Assembly: GCA_019096195.1 (NCBI GenBank)
Contig: JAGTXK010000190.1
Span: 310,001 to 374,000 of the forward strand
Direction of reading: 5' to 3'
Source: Boletus sp. NGJ
Taxonomy: Eukaryota > Basidiomycota > Agaricomycetes > Boletales > Boletaceae
DNA length: 64,000 nt
Shown here one piece after another: positions 11,597 through 24,400 of the stretch (its first letter is position 1; the number at the start of each line of letters is the position of its first letter). A program made the position numbers and the translations under genes. The notes beneath the pieces were generated by a model. That model did not search any database and was not told the origin of the DNA. It saw nothing but the letters and a program-made list of their open reading frames with translations.

Positions 11597-14225
11597 CTCC
11601 ACTAGACGGGCTTATCCCAGTTGGAAGTGTGGACTATGTGTACTGATGGCGGACGTCCGTTAATGAGGAGCGAGTACCCGCTGGCGGGCTCCCAGGGATA
11701 TTTCATTCATCAACAATAATGCGGTCGTAGGGACTAAGGTTGTGGAGCGCACATTAAGCGGCGCCCCGCGTGATGCCTGCAACGTTCTCCAGTACTCTAG
11801 TGTTGGTGAGGGTCCCAGTATGTTCCTGCGGGATCGACACCTGAGGCCGACGCTCGCTCCCGAGCTCAGCTGGAATCACTAAAGCCAAAACCCTGAACAG
11901 CTTACTCGACGCCTTGCCCGAACTCGCGGTGTGCGATTTCCAGAAAAAAAAAAAGAAAGAAAGAAAGAAATGGCGCTTCGCTGGCCGAGAATAGTGTCCG
12001 TTTTATGAATCTGGGAGCACGCTGTTCTTAACGGTACATTGTCAGCCAAGGAGTTGGCATGCGGTTTTCATCTCCTACCACGCTAGCGGCACGGTCAAAC
12101 CAACCTGGCATCATCTCACGCTCATTATCAATCTTTGAATCAGCTGGGATCCCCGGCAGAGCGCGCGTGAGCTGTCATTCAAACGACGTTACTTGCGACA
12201 AAGTTACCGCAGATGAAATCAAAAACATCCAAGTCGTCGAAAGCCTCGGTTACATGGATATACACGTTGAAACTCAGGGATGGGAATTGATCTCGAAAAG
12301 AACTCAAAGTAGACCCACGATCGCTATCTTTAGATTGAAGGAGGAATAAACAATGGGAGAGCACCTCGGCCATTCCCAGCGGCCCTGTCGAAAATGTGGG
12401 CCGAGTTAGCTGCCATACGTCTTCACATGCTCCACCTTGAATTGTCATGGGAGGTGACAAAAAAAAAGTAACAAGGACGGAAGCCGTGCATCCCATCCTT
12501 CCACTCCGACTCCGGGGAAAGACGGATGCAGGCAGTGTTCATGGTAGAAAAAGGAGTGCATTGTCAGCTCAAGGACTGGGTATGTATGGGGGATTCAAGC
12601 TCACAACGTGTAGTGAAGATGTACAGGGATACTTCTTGGGAGCCCGATGTTGCAGCTGCTATGCAATATACTGGTACTACGTTGATGTAGTTCGACAACC
12701 ATGTCCACGAGCTTGTCTTGCCCCACACCAGTGCTGATCGATATCGATGAGGGTTTTGGGCGTGCGTGCACCAGCAATGCACGACTGTCAATTTGGGTAC
12801 GCAGTCGGAGCGCGACAGATGCTGTTCAGTGTACCCGACGGATAATTGTCCAACGCAGATCAGGGTCGCGACATCCGGGGCAGCTGAGAGCCTGGATTAA
12901 CGGAACAACGGTATTGCTAAACTGGTGGTTGGCTACCTCCCGCCACAGGACTGAGTGACGGGTGCGGGCGCCGCGGACAAGGGTGTTGCCATGTCGCACG
13001 CGTTCACCGCGGCCGCATGTTGGAAAGGGGTCTTGGAGCGTTGATATCTCTATCGTCACCACCGGTCTACAGAGCACGACCGCCTTGCTCCGTTGCGTTC
13101 TGAGTAGCAAATGAAAAATACCTTGGTGAATCCACGACTGGTGAACGGATGTACTGGAGTAGCCAGAGACGGAAGTGAGGCAGGGAAAGGTGTGTGATCA
13201 TGTCCAGATGGCAACATTGGCTCGGCGGCGTCGTCCATATGGCAGTGTTCTCACGGAGGAGCCAGTGCAAAGGCTCTCCGCGGCAGGAGGGAGAATGGCA
13301 GTCGTCGAGCTATGTTCGTCCGCTGTGTTGGGTGCACTGGCGTGCGTTGCACAAAGCACTTCTTGGCGGGCACGTTTTGATAGCACGACGGCAACGTTCG
13401 GGTGTTCTGATGCGAAGGGGCTCTGGGAGGTCTTGAATGGGGAGTCGCGAGCAAGGAGTAACACCGAAGCTGAGACGCCGAAGCGAGTGCGGGTGGGTAG
13501 CAACCGAGTTCGATGTGGAGCACTGCAATCGCGGAAGTTCAAGTTTGTGTGTTTAGCGAAAAAAATTCGTGGGTTAGAGAGGGGATGATCAGCATTAGGA
13601 ACGACTGCCAACTTGAAGCGTAACGTCAAGTATGGCTTGGTGTCCGTTTACTCCGTCGCTGGCCACATGCATATGTGCGCTCTCATCTCGCTTTGCCAGA
13701 TCTCACCAAGTCCGCAAACGGCGCAGTGATTTCCGCGGACCGTACGCTCCAACGTGTTATTAGGATAATCGGTTGCGTGGGCCCCCTCCGTCCACATTGG
13801 CCCTTCCGCCTTCCTCTCGCTGACTTGCCTTTTTCTACAGCTCCCGCAGTCATGTATCTGCAAGAGTTTCCGTCTTCTCTTCCGAAGCGGACCTTTTCAA
13901 TTTCGCCAGCGTAGCACAGTCACTCGGTGAGTCGTGTGGTCTAGTTCCCCGCACAGTGGATCGAGAATTATTATCCCAGGACTCCCCGCGGATCCTTGTG
14001 TACGTTTTTTCTGCGCTGCTTATATGTAGCATCCCTCTGATCGGAACGTGTGTGCTCGTGTTGTCAGTCCCCCCGGCCATCCTCTTCTCTTGGTGCGGAC
14101 ACCGTCGTCGTGTCCCTTGACCTTATCCAAAAATCCTGTCACTCGCTCTTCCCTTGGTTCTCGCGTGTGCACGCTTTCATGATCCATCCCGGGATTCTTA
14201 TACACTAGGCTCTTCCCTCCGCTCC
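11597..14225. other. 2.6 kb spacer without a convincing gene
   Basis: Only short open frames without recognisable motifs occur (for example 12059-12349, and 13175-13588 with its minus-strand shadow at 13198-13629). No multi-exon gene could be assembled with phase-consistent splice sites. The last few hundred bases are pyrimidine-rich and probably include the promoter and 5' leader of the MFS gene. A long non-coding transcript is possible but nothing in the sequence shows it. Confidence 0.5.
11943..11969. repeat. Poly(A)/(GAAA)n microsatellite
   Basis: A run of about 13 A residues passes directly into several gaaa units. It is a simple repeat about 350 bp downstream of the SEC24 stop. Confidence 0.85.
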
Positions 14226-16071
14226 ATGTTCGCATCTCTCATGAGTACCTCGCCTACTCATACTCTGTCGCAATGCGCGACCGTGAACAACAGCGTGGAG
14301 GCGCTCAACGAGGAGAAGACGGCGGTCCCTTGTCCCGCTACCTCGCCATCCCGACCCCCTCGAGACAGTCTCAAGGACACCCAGGCTGACCCCGCTCTTC
14401 AAAATCAACAGCCCGCAGTCCTTGTCTCCCGTCTTCGATTCTTCCTGATCATGGCCAGCCTGTGGATTGGCAACTTTACTGCCTACCTCAACGAAACCAC
14501 ATCCACTACCGCCATGCATGTCATAAGTGCAGACTTCAATGACCTCCCCAACCAAAACTGGCTCGCAACGGCATACCTCTTGGGCTTCACCGTTACGCAA
14601 ACTCTGCTTGGCAAATTCAGCGATGTCTTTGGTCGCGCTCAAGTTTTGCTCGGCACGATGCTTATTTTCGGAGCTGGGACACTCTGGTGTGGGCTGGCCA
14701 CGGTGGGTATTTTTGATGGCTGGAAACGCGTTTTTTTTTTGTTTGACACGCATCGTTTCAGTCTATGAATTCCTTGATCGGGGCGCGTCTTCTTCAGGGT
14801 ATCGGCGCGGCCGGGAGACAATCTGTTGGAGTGATCATAATTTTGGATCTGACTACGGCTGACACGCGAGGGCTATGGCTTGGATTCTTCAATCTCGCCT
14901 CCTCTGTTGGATTGGCAATAGGGCCAGTCCTGGGAGCGGTCATATCCGTCGACGCCGATTGGAGATGGCTATTTTGGATAACGTTGATGCTCATCGGCGT
15001 GACTCTGGCTATTGGCTCGATAAGCCTTCGCTATCCTGTCCCACACCGACAACAGCGCGTGGGTCTCCTTGCGCAACTGCGAGAGGTGGACTACGTTGGT
15101 TGTGTCCTGGCTGTCGCGATATCCAGCATGATCTGCATCGCGATAGAGATGGGCAACAAAATGTTTCCCTGGAATGTAAGTACCTCGGATCCAAGGGTTA
15201 GTCACTTGACGATTTTTGTCGTCAGTCTGCACCCATCATTTCTTTATTCGTCGTTGGGGGGTGTCTCATCCCTGTATTTGTCTACTACGAACTCAAGGTG
15301 GCCGAGCACCCCATTGTTGACATCAACCTATTCAAGATACCAAATATTCCCATTGCATGTCTCATCAACTTTCTCACCGGCGCAGGGTACTTTGGGTCTG
15401 TCTTCTTCCTACCCCGTTACTTCATCGACGTCAAAGGCTCCAGCTTGGTGATGTCGGGGATCCAAATGTTCGGACTGATCCTAACCCTCGGTGCTTCGTC
15501 AGTCCTCGGTGCCAACATCGTATCGCTCACCGGTCGCGTACGACTCATAGGAGTCATTGGCGGTCTGTTATACGCGTTAGGCAGCGGCTTGATGCTTGAT
15601 GTGGGGCGTTATACGCCAGTCGCACGTACCATCGGATACTCGGTGTTCACTGGCGTAGCGTCTGGGCTTCTCTACCAACCCTCGCTAGTGGTTGGGCCCA
15701 TGTCAGTCGAGCCACATCAGATCGCCGGTATCAGTGGTTTCTTGTCGTTTCTCCGGACGCTGGGCGGAACATTCGCGACGGCACTTCTCACGGCTATATA
15801 CGAGACCAGCTTCACAAATTCACTCCAAGGACAGCTCCCTGCTTCACTCGTGGATCAGGGTTTGGGGCTAGCAGACGACCACGCCCAGTATCCCCAATAC
15901 GAAAATCAAATCGTCGATGCGCTCGTTAAAGCCTATCACCTCGGCACGATTCCCGCCATCTGTTTCGGCGTTGTATACGCCCTTGCAGTGGTCATGCTTC
16001 GAAATGTGGACTTCACGCCCGCTTGGAAACGAAGACGGATAGCAGCGAGACAGGCTTCCGAGAAGGCCTGA
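14226..16071 (+). CDS. MFS transporter, DHA2 (14-span drug:H+ antiporter) type
   Basis: This is a plasma-membrane or vacuolar proton antiporter that exports drugs or toxic metabolites; the substrate cannot be read. ATG 14226 (MFASLMSTSP) or the in-frame ATG at 14241 may start it. A polar Ser/Pro/Thr-rich N-tail of about 70 residues precedes the first span (FFLIMASLWIGNF). Motif A of the family is seen as GKFSDVFGRAQVLLG after span 2, then ARLLQGIGAAGRQSVG. Later spans include LGFFNLASSVGLAIGPVLGA and GFLSFLRTLGGTFATALL. Introns 14703-14761 (T joined to SMNSLIG) and 15176-15225 (WN joined to SAPIISLF) keep frame. TGA lies at 16069-16071. Length is about 575 residues, normal for DHA2. It stands alone, with no biosynthetic cluster around it. 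Confidence 0.9.
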
Positions 16072-17241
16072 TTTATTTGACGCTTTGATAGCATCGCCTT
16101 TTTGCATACTTTATTTGCGGACCTAGTTCTTTTCCTTCATGTCACGGTTCGCAATTATTTTTTTTTTGCTCGACTTGCTCGATTCAATTGTCTCCTACAT
16201 GCGACCTTGCAATGGACTCTAAGCATGGCTGATACAGTCCCCTCAAACCCCCCTTTTCTTTCTTCCTCGCATGCGGAATTCTTTTCGCTTTGGACAGCAT
16301 CCATGCCATGATCAACCAGGTAGACTAATTTATCAACTGCGCTGTATAATTTGACGAAGCTATTTGGCACGACTTTATGACCTTGGCAAGCGAGGTCACC
16401 CTTGTAATTCATATCGCACTTGGCAGGACGTAACGCGCGTGGATTGTACGATCAGGTCCATGCAATTTCCGCTCAGGACAACGGGTCGTAAAGTAGTTAT
16501 TAGACTTCGTCGAAGCAAAAGATGCTCGCCGCTACTACGACCACTCATTACGGGATCTTTTGGATGCAAAAGGGGGTTCGTGCAACGCCAGGCTTTGCGA
16601 TGCCTCGTCGAGTGGGCTTTTTTGCCATCCATGGTACATGCAGTTGCACGTGTTCATCGGACAACACGCCTCGGAGGGTAGGGTTCTTTCGGTTTTTGTC
16701 TCTCCCATATGTCAGAACAATATTGACAGGATGGATCACATTTGCCCCCACCCGTGAGGTACAAGAATAATTGTCTCTTGTTCAATGACATGCCACCGCC
16801 CGCTGATCGGTCCCGGCTAGCATCCATTATAATATCCCCAGGCTTGCCCTCCCGCCACGATAGATTTGGGACTTGGGACTAGCAACACACACACGGGAGC
16901 GGTCGTTGGAGACGATTGCACGCGCGGACACGTCACAAAGTCGTTATTCTTGTACGCTCGACGCTAGACATGTGGCGACATCGTATGGGGAAACCCGAAG
17001 CACACGACCAACTTGAACCTCGTGCTGCAAGAAATATGCAAGCGGCATTCATGCGAAAGAAAACTAAAACGACAAGAAAACAAAATTTATCGGAGAAAGG
17101 GGGGGGAGTAGCGAAGCCCTAAACGACCAAGAACTCGGGCAGAGGGTGTTCTCGAATGGAGACGCATATGATGTGCCACACGTCACTACATGCAAGCACT
17201 CCCCCAGATTTGTGATGGTCCTCGTCAAAGGGTAATGATCA
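16072..17241. other. Convergent intergenic region, 1.2 kb
   Basis: This region separates the 3' ends of the MFS gene and the hydantoinase gene. Open frames (for example 16364-16681 and 16522-16770) lack recognisable motifs or supporting splice structure. A short CA run (acacacacac) lies near 16885. No gene is called. Confidence 0.5.
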
Positions 17242-20200
17242 CTACGTCCTATCGGCATACTCCTGGATGACCGATCGCGGCTTACAGTACACCCCAAGTG
17301 GCGTGTACCGAATGTCAGGGAAGCTGCATGGTCCGATCAGCATTTAGCAGAGTTTGGCGCGAAGAGGTGACTAACCCGAATGCACTTGGTCCCCCAAGCT
17401 CGAGTCCTCTTTGGGTATCCGTCCACTGAGGGGCAGCCGTTATCCCGAGGACCAAAACCCTCAATCCGTATTTGTACTGCGGTGTGCCGAGCGCTGAGCC
17501 GCTCTCGGCGTCGAGCACAGCAATTAGATCAGGCACGGTGGCCAGTATCTGTAAGCCACTATATCAGGGTGTGTGCGGTGAGAGAATTCAGCGGTTCGGT
17601 ACCATTTTCTGACCGTCCCGGGCTGTGTGTTCTGCATACAGGTTCTCGTTCTTGAAGGGTATGGTTAAAGTGCCGTTGAGCACTGCCTCGGGTGTGTTTA
17701 AATTATCCCTCGCATCTTCGTCCGCGGACGGAGCCGTGACGATTACCTCCCCTATGGTATGTCCTTTATACAACCTCGGAAATCGTGAAACTGGTTGCAT
17801 TGTTCGGTGGGGCAACTCAGGACACACCTTCTACGAACATCGACGATCTTCCCACTGAACAACACTCGTGCTGTCGTGGCCCCCCCCAACGGCGTCAACG
17901 ACAACTTGGCCTATCTGGTCAATATTTGACTGTTTTCGCGCAAGAGAAATGGCTCTTCCAATGCGCCAGCTCAACGATACCGTGTTAACGATCATGCATA
18001 CCCCAAGGTCCTTGGCTCGTAGCGGCAGACTGGCCAGCCCCACGTGTGTTCTAACGTTTCTTGAGATGGAACTGAGTGGCGAGGCTATACGGCAACTCAC
18101 CCCATCTCGACGCAGGCCGCTCGCAGGGAAACATCGACGCTAGTGTCCTTCTTCGCCTTGGTCATGATCTTTGTAACGTGATCAGGGTCGTAGGCGTCGG
18201 GTTAAGCTTTCAGGGGTAAAGACTAACCATGACGTTACCATCCCCGCTCGATATAGCGCTGGGAAGAAGGTTCAGCCCCCGACCCGTTTCGTCGTATACG
18301 TTGGCAGTCGTTTGGTGCCACTGCACAATCATGAACATTAGTTTCATCTGCGCTTCACTCCCGGATGAAACGATCGCCTACGGTTGGATATGCGCGACCC
18401 TGAAAGAACGGGACCTGTGACCGAGGGCAGCGGGGAGGATCATTGTTACATACCATGAAATCTCCATCGACGATCGGGATGTCATAGTGCTTTGTGGCGG
18501 CTGTGATCATCTGGACGAGATGTCAGTCCGAGAAACTGAGGTGACGAGAGATTCACGTTGATCATCCCATTTCCTCCTCCGATTTCCAACCCACAAAGAG
18601 CGTCAGGTTTCGTTATCTGTCAGGCTTGATTGAGACCCAGCCGCTATCGGTACTATGCTACGTGACTTAACCCCCAGATACGCCCAGAGATCAGCACATG
18701 CTTCGTTGTACCTGCGAAATGGTCGGCGAGGGATTCCTAAAGGCGTGGACACGCGTACTCGTTTCCAAGCAGTCTCTCGGAAGACACCTCTGGACTACCC
18801 ATTCCACCACCCCAACCTACGAGTGCATCTGGGGTGAGAGAACCCAAATCGATAACGCGGATGACTTCTCCCGCCCGCACCATCTCTCTTAGCTCCAGGA
18901 AGATGTGCAACGGCGACCCACCTCCACCACAGCCCAGAACATAGCAACCGTCCGCTATCCACTCAAGGTCAATTTCAGATAAAAACCACTGGTTATCTTG
19001 CACTCTGGGTTTGTACGAAAGGACACTATCAGCCGAGTCCAATGAAAAAGTCTCTCCGGGTATAGCGTCCGGTGTAGTTGAGGGGGGTGCGATGACATTC
19101 TCACTAAGTGGGTTGGAACCAGAATCAGCATCGTCTACCTCGTCCGGGACAGCATTTCCACTCCAGTCACCAGCGGCCTTGACGTAGAAGCGGCATCTTC
19201 CAGTGGTATATGCGATGGGTATTACCTCGCTTTCTACGATGGAAACACGATTCGGAGCGGCACCAGAAGCCACGGCGCGGGCGATTGCTTTGGCTTCGAT
19301 GACTTTCCGCACTTCGGACACGGGCGTGGACGAGATGTCTTCAAACAAGTCGATCGTACCGGATATCTGCCTGTCGATGAGCTGTTACCTGAGTGCTGAC
19401 CGAGACGTCATCCACACCTGAGCGATAGCAGCACCGACTGCATTCGCGACGTCGTAATGCGGGAACCTATGCACCCGACTAACCCCAACAAGTTCGTCGG
19501 GTGCTAAAATGGATCCTCCGCCGACGAGATAGACGGGGATGTCCGTCGCTGACGTCTTCATCGCGTCCAGCGTATTCTGCAACATGTTCTTGATCGCCTT
19601 CTGCGCTCCATCGATCATGGATTGTTCAAGACCCGCTACACGGGAAACATCTCCAATGGACACCCGTCCAGCAGCGACGGCAATGTCCGTAGCAGTAAGC
19701 GTTGCACCGTTGAAAACACGGGCTTCGCAAGTAATTCTGTGACCCACTGAGTCAGGACCGATAGTTACCCGTTTGGAGTGAGAATCCTGGCGGACGATAG
19801 AGCCACCTCCGAGACCGATGCTAAAACAGAAATGTGCGATGAGCAAGGTTTCTGGGAGAGAAACGTGTTAGGTTACCTGGTAACATGAGGCATGGAGAAG
19901 TTCAACAAAACTCCACAGAGTTCATGGTAGGCTGCAGCTTGCCGAGGGAAGCTGCTGGGCCTTCAAACGAGGGTGTCAGTACCAAGGATGTTCGATTCGG
20001 TTGGGATAAACACGAACAGAAGCATTCCGATATCCGTCTGCGGATTGCATCCGTTAAAGAGTCCAAGAAAAAGGAAGGGAACAAGGACGAACCGTCGTAC
20101 CCCCTATATCGACAACCAACGCGGATTCTTTGGAGATGTCGGACTGGAGCGATGCCAGAAACGCAGCTCCCCTCATTGAATTTGTGGGACCAGAAGAGCT

Positions 20201-21247
20201 ATGGAATCATCGTGATCGGAATTTCGATCAGAGAAATCTGTAAATGGGCTGCATTAGTGAGGACTTACAAGGTCCGAATGGGTAATTTAGCGGCCTGTGC
20301 GCAGTTGAGTAAGGTGCCATCGTTACTCGTGATGAACACAGGGCATCTTAGGTGCAGTGCACGTGCTGCTTTCTGGAAGCCTGTGACGGTCTTCTTGGCG
20401 TACCTGAGAAGCGAGGCGTTGAGAATGGTAGCATTTTCGCGTTCCAGGAGGCCAATGTGAGCCACATCCTTGGAACACACGACGTTGAGGTGCGGTAGTT
20501 TTGCTCGCACAATCGAAGCGACGTGTTCTTCCTGTTTGATGGTGAAATCGATGGGTGCAAAAACCGAGATGATCGCAACTGCATGGATGTCCTTTGGGTG
20601 TTTTTACGTTTGGGATCCAATTACGGCAAGTTGATACACAAAGCAGACGTGCCTCTGTGTCGATCTTGTCGCAGGCAGACTCAATCTCTGCGGTGTTGAC
20701 ACTCGCAATTTCGCTCCCATCAATCTGCAGCCCACCCGAGAGGAGGAAACAGGGGCCGCTCAAGACTGACGGCCACAGGATGTCGATGATGGCCAAATGG
20801 GACCAGTAGGAACGACGTACGATTTTTCAGGTCGAGCGGAAAGCCAACGAACGGGGGAGTCCCATGGGTGAATGGACCACAGAGACGGATGACAGCCACC
20901 CGATCCAGTCGGGCGCGATTTCTCTCGACAAGTGCGTTCACAAAGTGCTGGAGGGAATTAAGTGGTGTGCAAGGGTGCAGGCGGGTGACATACGGTTGTC
21001 CCAATGGAGATTGCCTGGATATCGGTGGTATGTGGAACATGGTCGAGGACGGTTTGGATAGCACACTGAATACCCTGGGTGACATCTGGAGTGGTTGGGT
21101 GTTTGGCCGACGCGAGGACCTGTCGGTCTGATATGTCGAGTAGGGCAGCGTCGCTGATGGAAGGTGTGATCAGTGAGAATTGTATAGTAGGAAGACGACG
21201 TACGTGTTGGTCCCTCCGACGTCGACGCCGAGACGGAGGACGTTCAT
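17242..21247 (-). CDS. Hydantoinase/oxoprolinase-DUF917 fusion protein
   Basis: The N-terminal half is a hydantoinase A/oxoprolinase-type ATPase that would open five-membered imide or lactam rings. The C-terminal half is DUF917 (PF06032), linked to S-methyl thiohydantoin desulfurase. ATG 21247 begins MNVLRLGVDVGGTNTDAALL, the first phosphate loop. Then come RVAVIRLCGPFTHGTPP, HAVAIISVFAPIDF, FSSGPTNSMRGAAFL, VVDIGGTTTDIGML (second phosphate loop), SIGLGGGSIVRQDS and DIPVYLVGGGSILAP. DUF917 shows GCYVLGCGGGGSP, LEIGGGNGMIN, DIPIVDGDFM, FFQGRAYPT and NTVSLSWRIGRA. The end is GVYCKPRSVIQEY with TAG at 17242-17244. Many short introns fit. One base too many in the C8 run 17880-17887 breaks the frame before LFSGKIVDVRRR. 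Such two-domain proteins occur in fungi; the substrate here is unknown. Confidence 0.85.
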
Positions 21248-21412
21248 GATGATGGACAGACCATCTATCTCATCTCATCGATATCTGGTCGGAGCGAGCC
21301 ACAGTGGGTGATGTGAAAGAGTTACCCGAAAGGGCAAGAATGGTTTGTTGTTCAATAAAGTCGACCACACGTTCCGCATTCGCAAAATTCTGACCAGCGG
21401 CCATCTTGAACG
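21248..21412. promoter_or_regulatory. Bidirectional promoter, hydantoinase / NUM1
   Basis: Only 165 bp separate the two divergent start codons, so both promoters must share this segment or extend into the genes. No canonical TATA box was seen. Confidence 0.55.
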
Positions 21413-24400
21413 ATGGCCAGCGCATCCGACGGTCTCTCTGCCACTCTTTCTCCTTTGCCTGCGCTTTCTATAAACCCATTTGCCTCCCCGTCGCAGCGCA
21501 AGCTCCACCTACAGCTCCTCCTCGACAACAAGGAAAAGCAACTCCAACAGGCCGGTGCGCTCGGCCAACGCGTCCTCGCTCAGCAGATCGAGCTCGAGGA
21601 AAAGATCCATCATCTCCAGGATTTGGATGTAGAGCGTGGAGACGAAGAAGATCTCGACGCAGACGCCAGAGAGCGCTACCGCGAACTCGCAGACACCGTC
21701 AAGGCTTGGGACCTCGAAAATGCCCAGCTATCAAGCGCATTCGGTCCAGAGGTGCATATCTTCTCCTTTTTTTACGCCTGCGTAATCTCGTGCAAGTCAT
21801 CTATCGCTCGTGTCTGCGTGCTTCTTTCCGAGCCTCATGGCTTCCGCGCACAATGTCCACCCTTGTCGCCCCCGAATTTCTGCTGCATGCTCGAGTGGTA
21901 TTCATTTCTCTCTACCACCCACGTGATGATGCAGGCACACCATACAATCTGTTCAACAGAATGATGACGCGTCCATCCTGTGGCACACGTTCATCAAAGT
22001 ATTATTTTCATTTCATTTTCACCCACATTTTGCCTTGACTTTTGCATGTTGCTGACTCCCTCTCTCTAGCGTCCTGTAGAGGACACGCTTTCTCCGGCAA
22101 TCCCAGTCAAAGATCTCCCTCGCGATGAACCTGAGCGGTCCAAGGCTTCCTCCTCTTCCGCTGCCCAGTCTCGTCGGGCAAAAAACGCAGCTCACAGAGC
22201 AGATGACGTTGGTGCGTCGCTTCCCATCGGATCTGAGCCACCTCCTCTCCCAAACCTCATATTCATCTTCTAGAATTCGCATTTGAAATTGGCAGCGGTT
22301 TGTTGACCGAGGTCCGACGTCTCCAGAGTCTTCTCGGAGAGCGCGACAAGGCAATACAGGATATGAAGGAGGAAAAGGACGATCTCGAAAAGAGTATTGA
22401 ATCCCTCCGTACCGCCCTCCACTCGCAGGAGCAAAGTTCAGGTATGTATTTCGCCATCCCCACCCTGCGTCTAATTCATGCCCAACCCGATCAGACAAGT
22501 TCAAGGAAGAGAACTGGAACCTCGAAGTCACCCTGCAAGAGCTCCGCACACAGCTCTCCGACTCCCAGGGCACCGCACAGAGATTGGAATCTGAGCACAA
22601 ACGACTCACCAAGTTGCTAAATACATCACGTGAATCCGCAGACCAGCACAAGAATGAAACGGAGCGCACAAAAGCCGCACTCGACGAATTCAAAGCCAAA
22701 CATGACACCGAGTTTGCTCAGGCACGGAAGCATGCCGCAGGCTTGCAGCGCGATAAATCCGATTTGCAGTCTGCGCTCGATACCTTGAAAGCGGAGGTGG
22801 CGAAAGCAAATCGGAGACTGGGACCCAGGTTTGGCTCTCCCCTCACCCCGGGTACAGGGGACGCCAAAGACTTTTTGACCCCTGCTACTGCTGACGAGGA
22901 CGATGTATTCACTGTCGGAGGCTTGTCCACGAACAGGAAACGCCACGACACCTCAGTTGTATTCCAGCCAGACTCTTTTGAGGACCTTGCTGATGTTTCC
23001 CCCGACCCATCGCCTTCACGCCCTTTCCACGCATCTAATCACCCCAACAAGGAAATAGAAGCGCTTCAGCAGAGACTCTTCCACGCCGAGAGGCAGATCA
23101 AGACACTCAAGGGCTCGCTTCGTCGCGAGAAAGAGATGCGCATGGATTACAAGCGTAAACTAGAAGCCTCGCCTGGGTATGTTCACGACGAGAACGAGCC
23201 ACCGGAGAGTGAACTATTCGAAGACATTGATGCGCCGGCATCTGCTGCAAATGCTAAGCCGGGCCACAAGCTCACCGCTTTCCGCCACGGTGCAGGTCGT
23301 GGTCGGAGAGGCCGCGGTGGCCTTTCACTTTCTGAACGACTCGAGAAGGCTAGTCGCAATCGTTCACCAAACGGTGTCGATGAGCTCGGTATCAAGTCAA
23401 CGCCTCCCCCTGTTCCATCAGTCCCAGTTGCCTTCCGTGGCCAGCAAGGTAGCCCCGACGAGTTTGACCTCGACGCGTCTGACGACGATCACAACGAGGA
23501 AGACGTGCAGCAGCGTAATCTGGAAGTTTCACCGCTCGCTCCAGCCTCAAATCGCACGAGCGTTGATGGAATGGACCCTGTCTTTGCAAATGTGCTCCGC
23601 AAGTCGGCATCTTATAGTTCTTTCCAATCAAGCACAAGTCCTCTACGTCAATCCGTTCTCTCGCGCAGCGGACGCGGCAGTGCTCAACGTCGCCCGCGGG
23701 GTGGTGCTGCATTCCAGGAAGCACGACCACCTTCGCTCGTCGGGCAGCCTGAGGCATTGTCTACAGCGCTTTCCGCAGAGTTGGGCATAGGGATGACCAG
23801 TGTGGTCGAAGATGATATCATCAACAAGGAACGGGAGACCAAGGAAGTTGAATGCCAGACCGACGATGGTGAACTGACGTTGTTCGTCCCCACTCTCCCG
23901 CCTGTTACAACAGAGATTGGTGTGCAGGCCGAGGCCAAGACGGTTTCTTCCCTTCATGCTGCCCTTGTCACTTCAGACATGTCTTCTCAGACGGACGAGG
24001 TTGTCCTTCAACACACCGATACAGCCGTACAGCATTTGTCCAGTGAAGGCAATACCCAAGCTGAGATCCAGACCTCTCCTTTCCCCAGATATACCCATCA
24101 CCCCGTGTTCTCCCCCACGCTGCGTCGCACGACACTCATGCAATCCGATTTCTCAAAGTCCTCCGACGATGGCAGCGGAGACATTACCGTGCGGAACGGC
24201 CGCATGCCTGGCTCTCTTTCCACCGCTACCGAGTCCGCTTACGAATCCGAGTCCGACATCGACGACGGTGCCACCGAGACGGGTGCGGAGACGGAGACAG
24301 ATGCAGATGATTATCAAGACGCGCGAATGAGTATTGGGATGACAACACCCTCCGAGTCGCACGAGGACTTCCACTCGATGTTGACAATCTCGGACAATGA

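Noticed and set aside
13175-13629. Overlapping open frames on both strands
   Set aside because: Both are composed of GC-rich sequence with no motif or splice structure; neither is convincing.
17242-21247. Hydantoinase fusion as a pseudogene
   Set aside because: Apart from one surplus base in a C8 run, all exons, splice sites and motifs are intact.
23179-23790. Long plus-strand frame inside NUM1
   Set aside because: It is a shadow of the NUM1 coding frame in biased sequence; it has no motif of its own.
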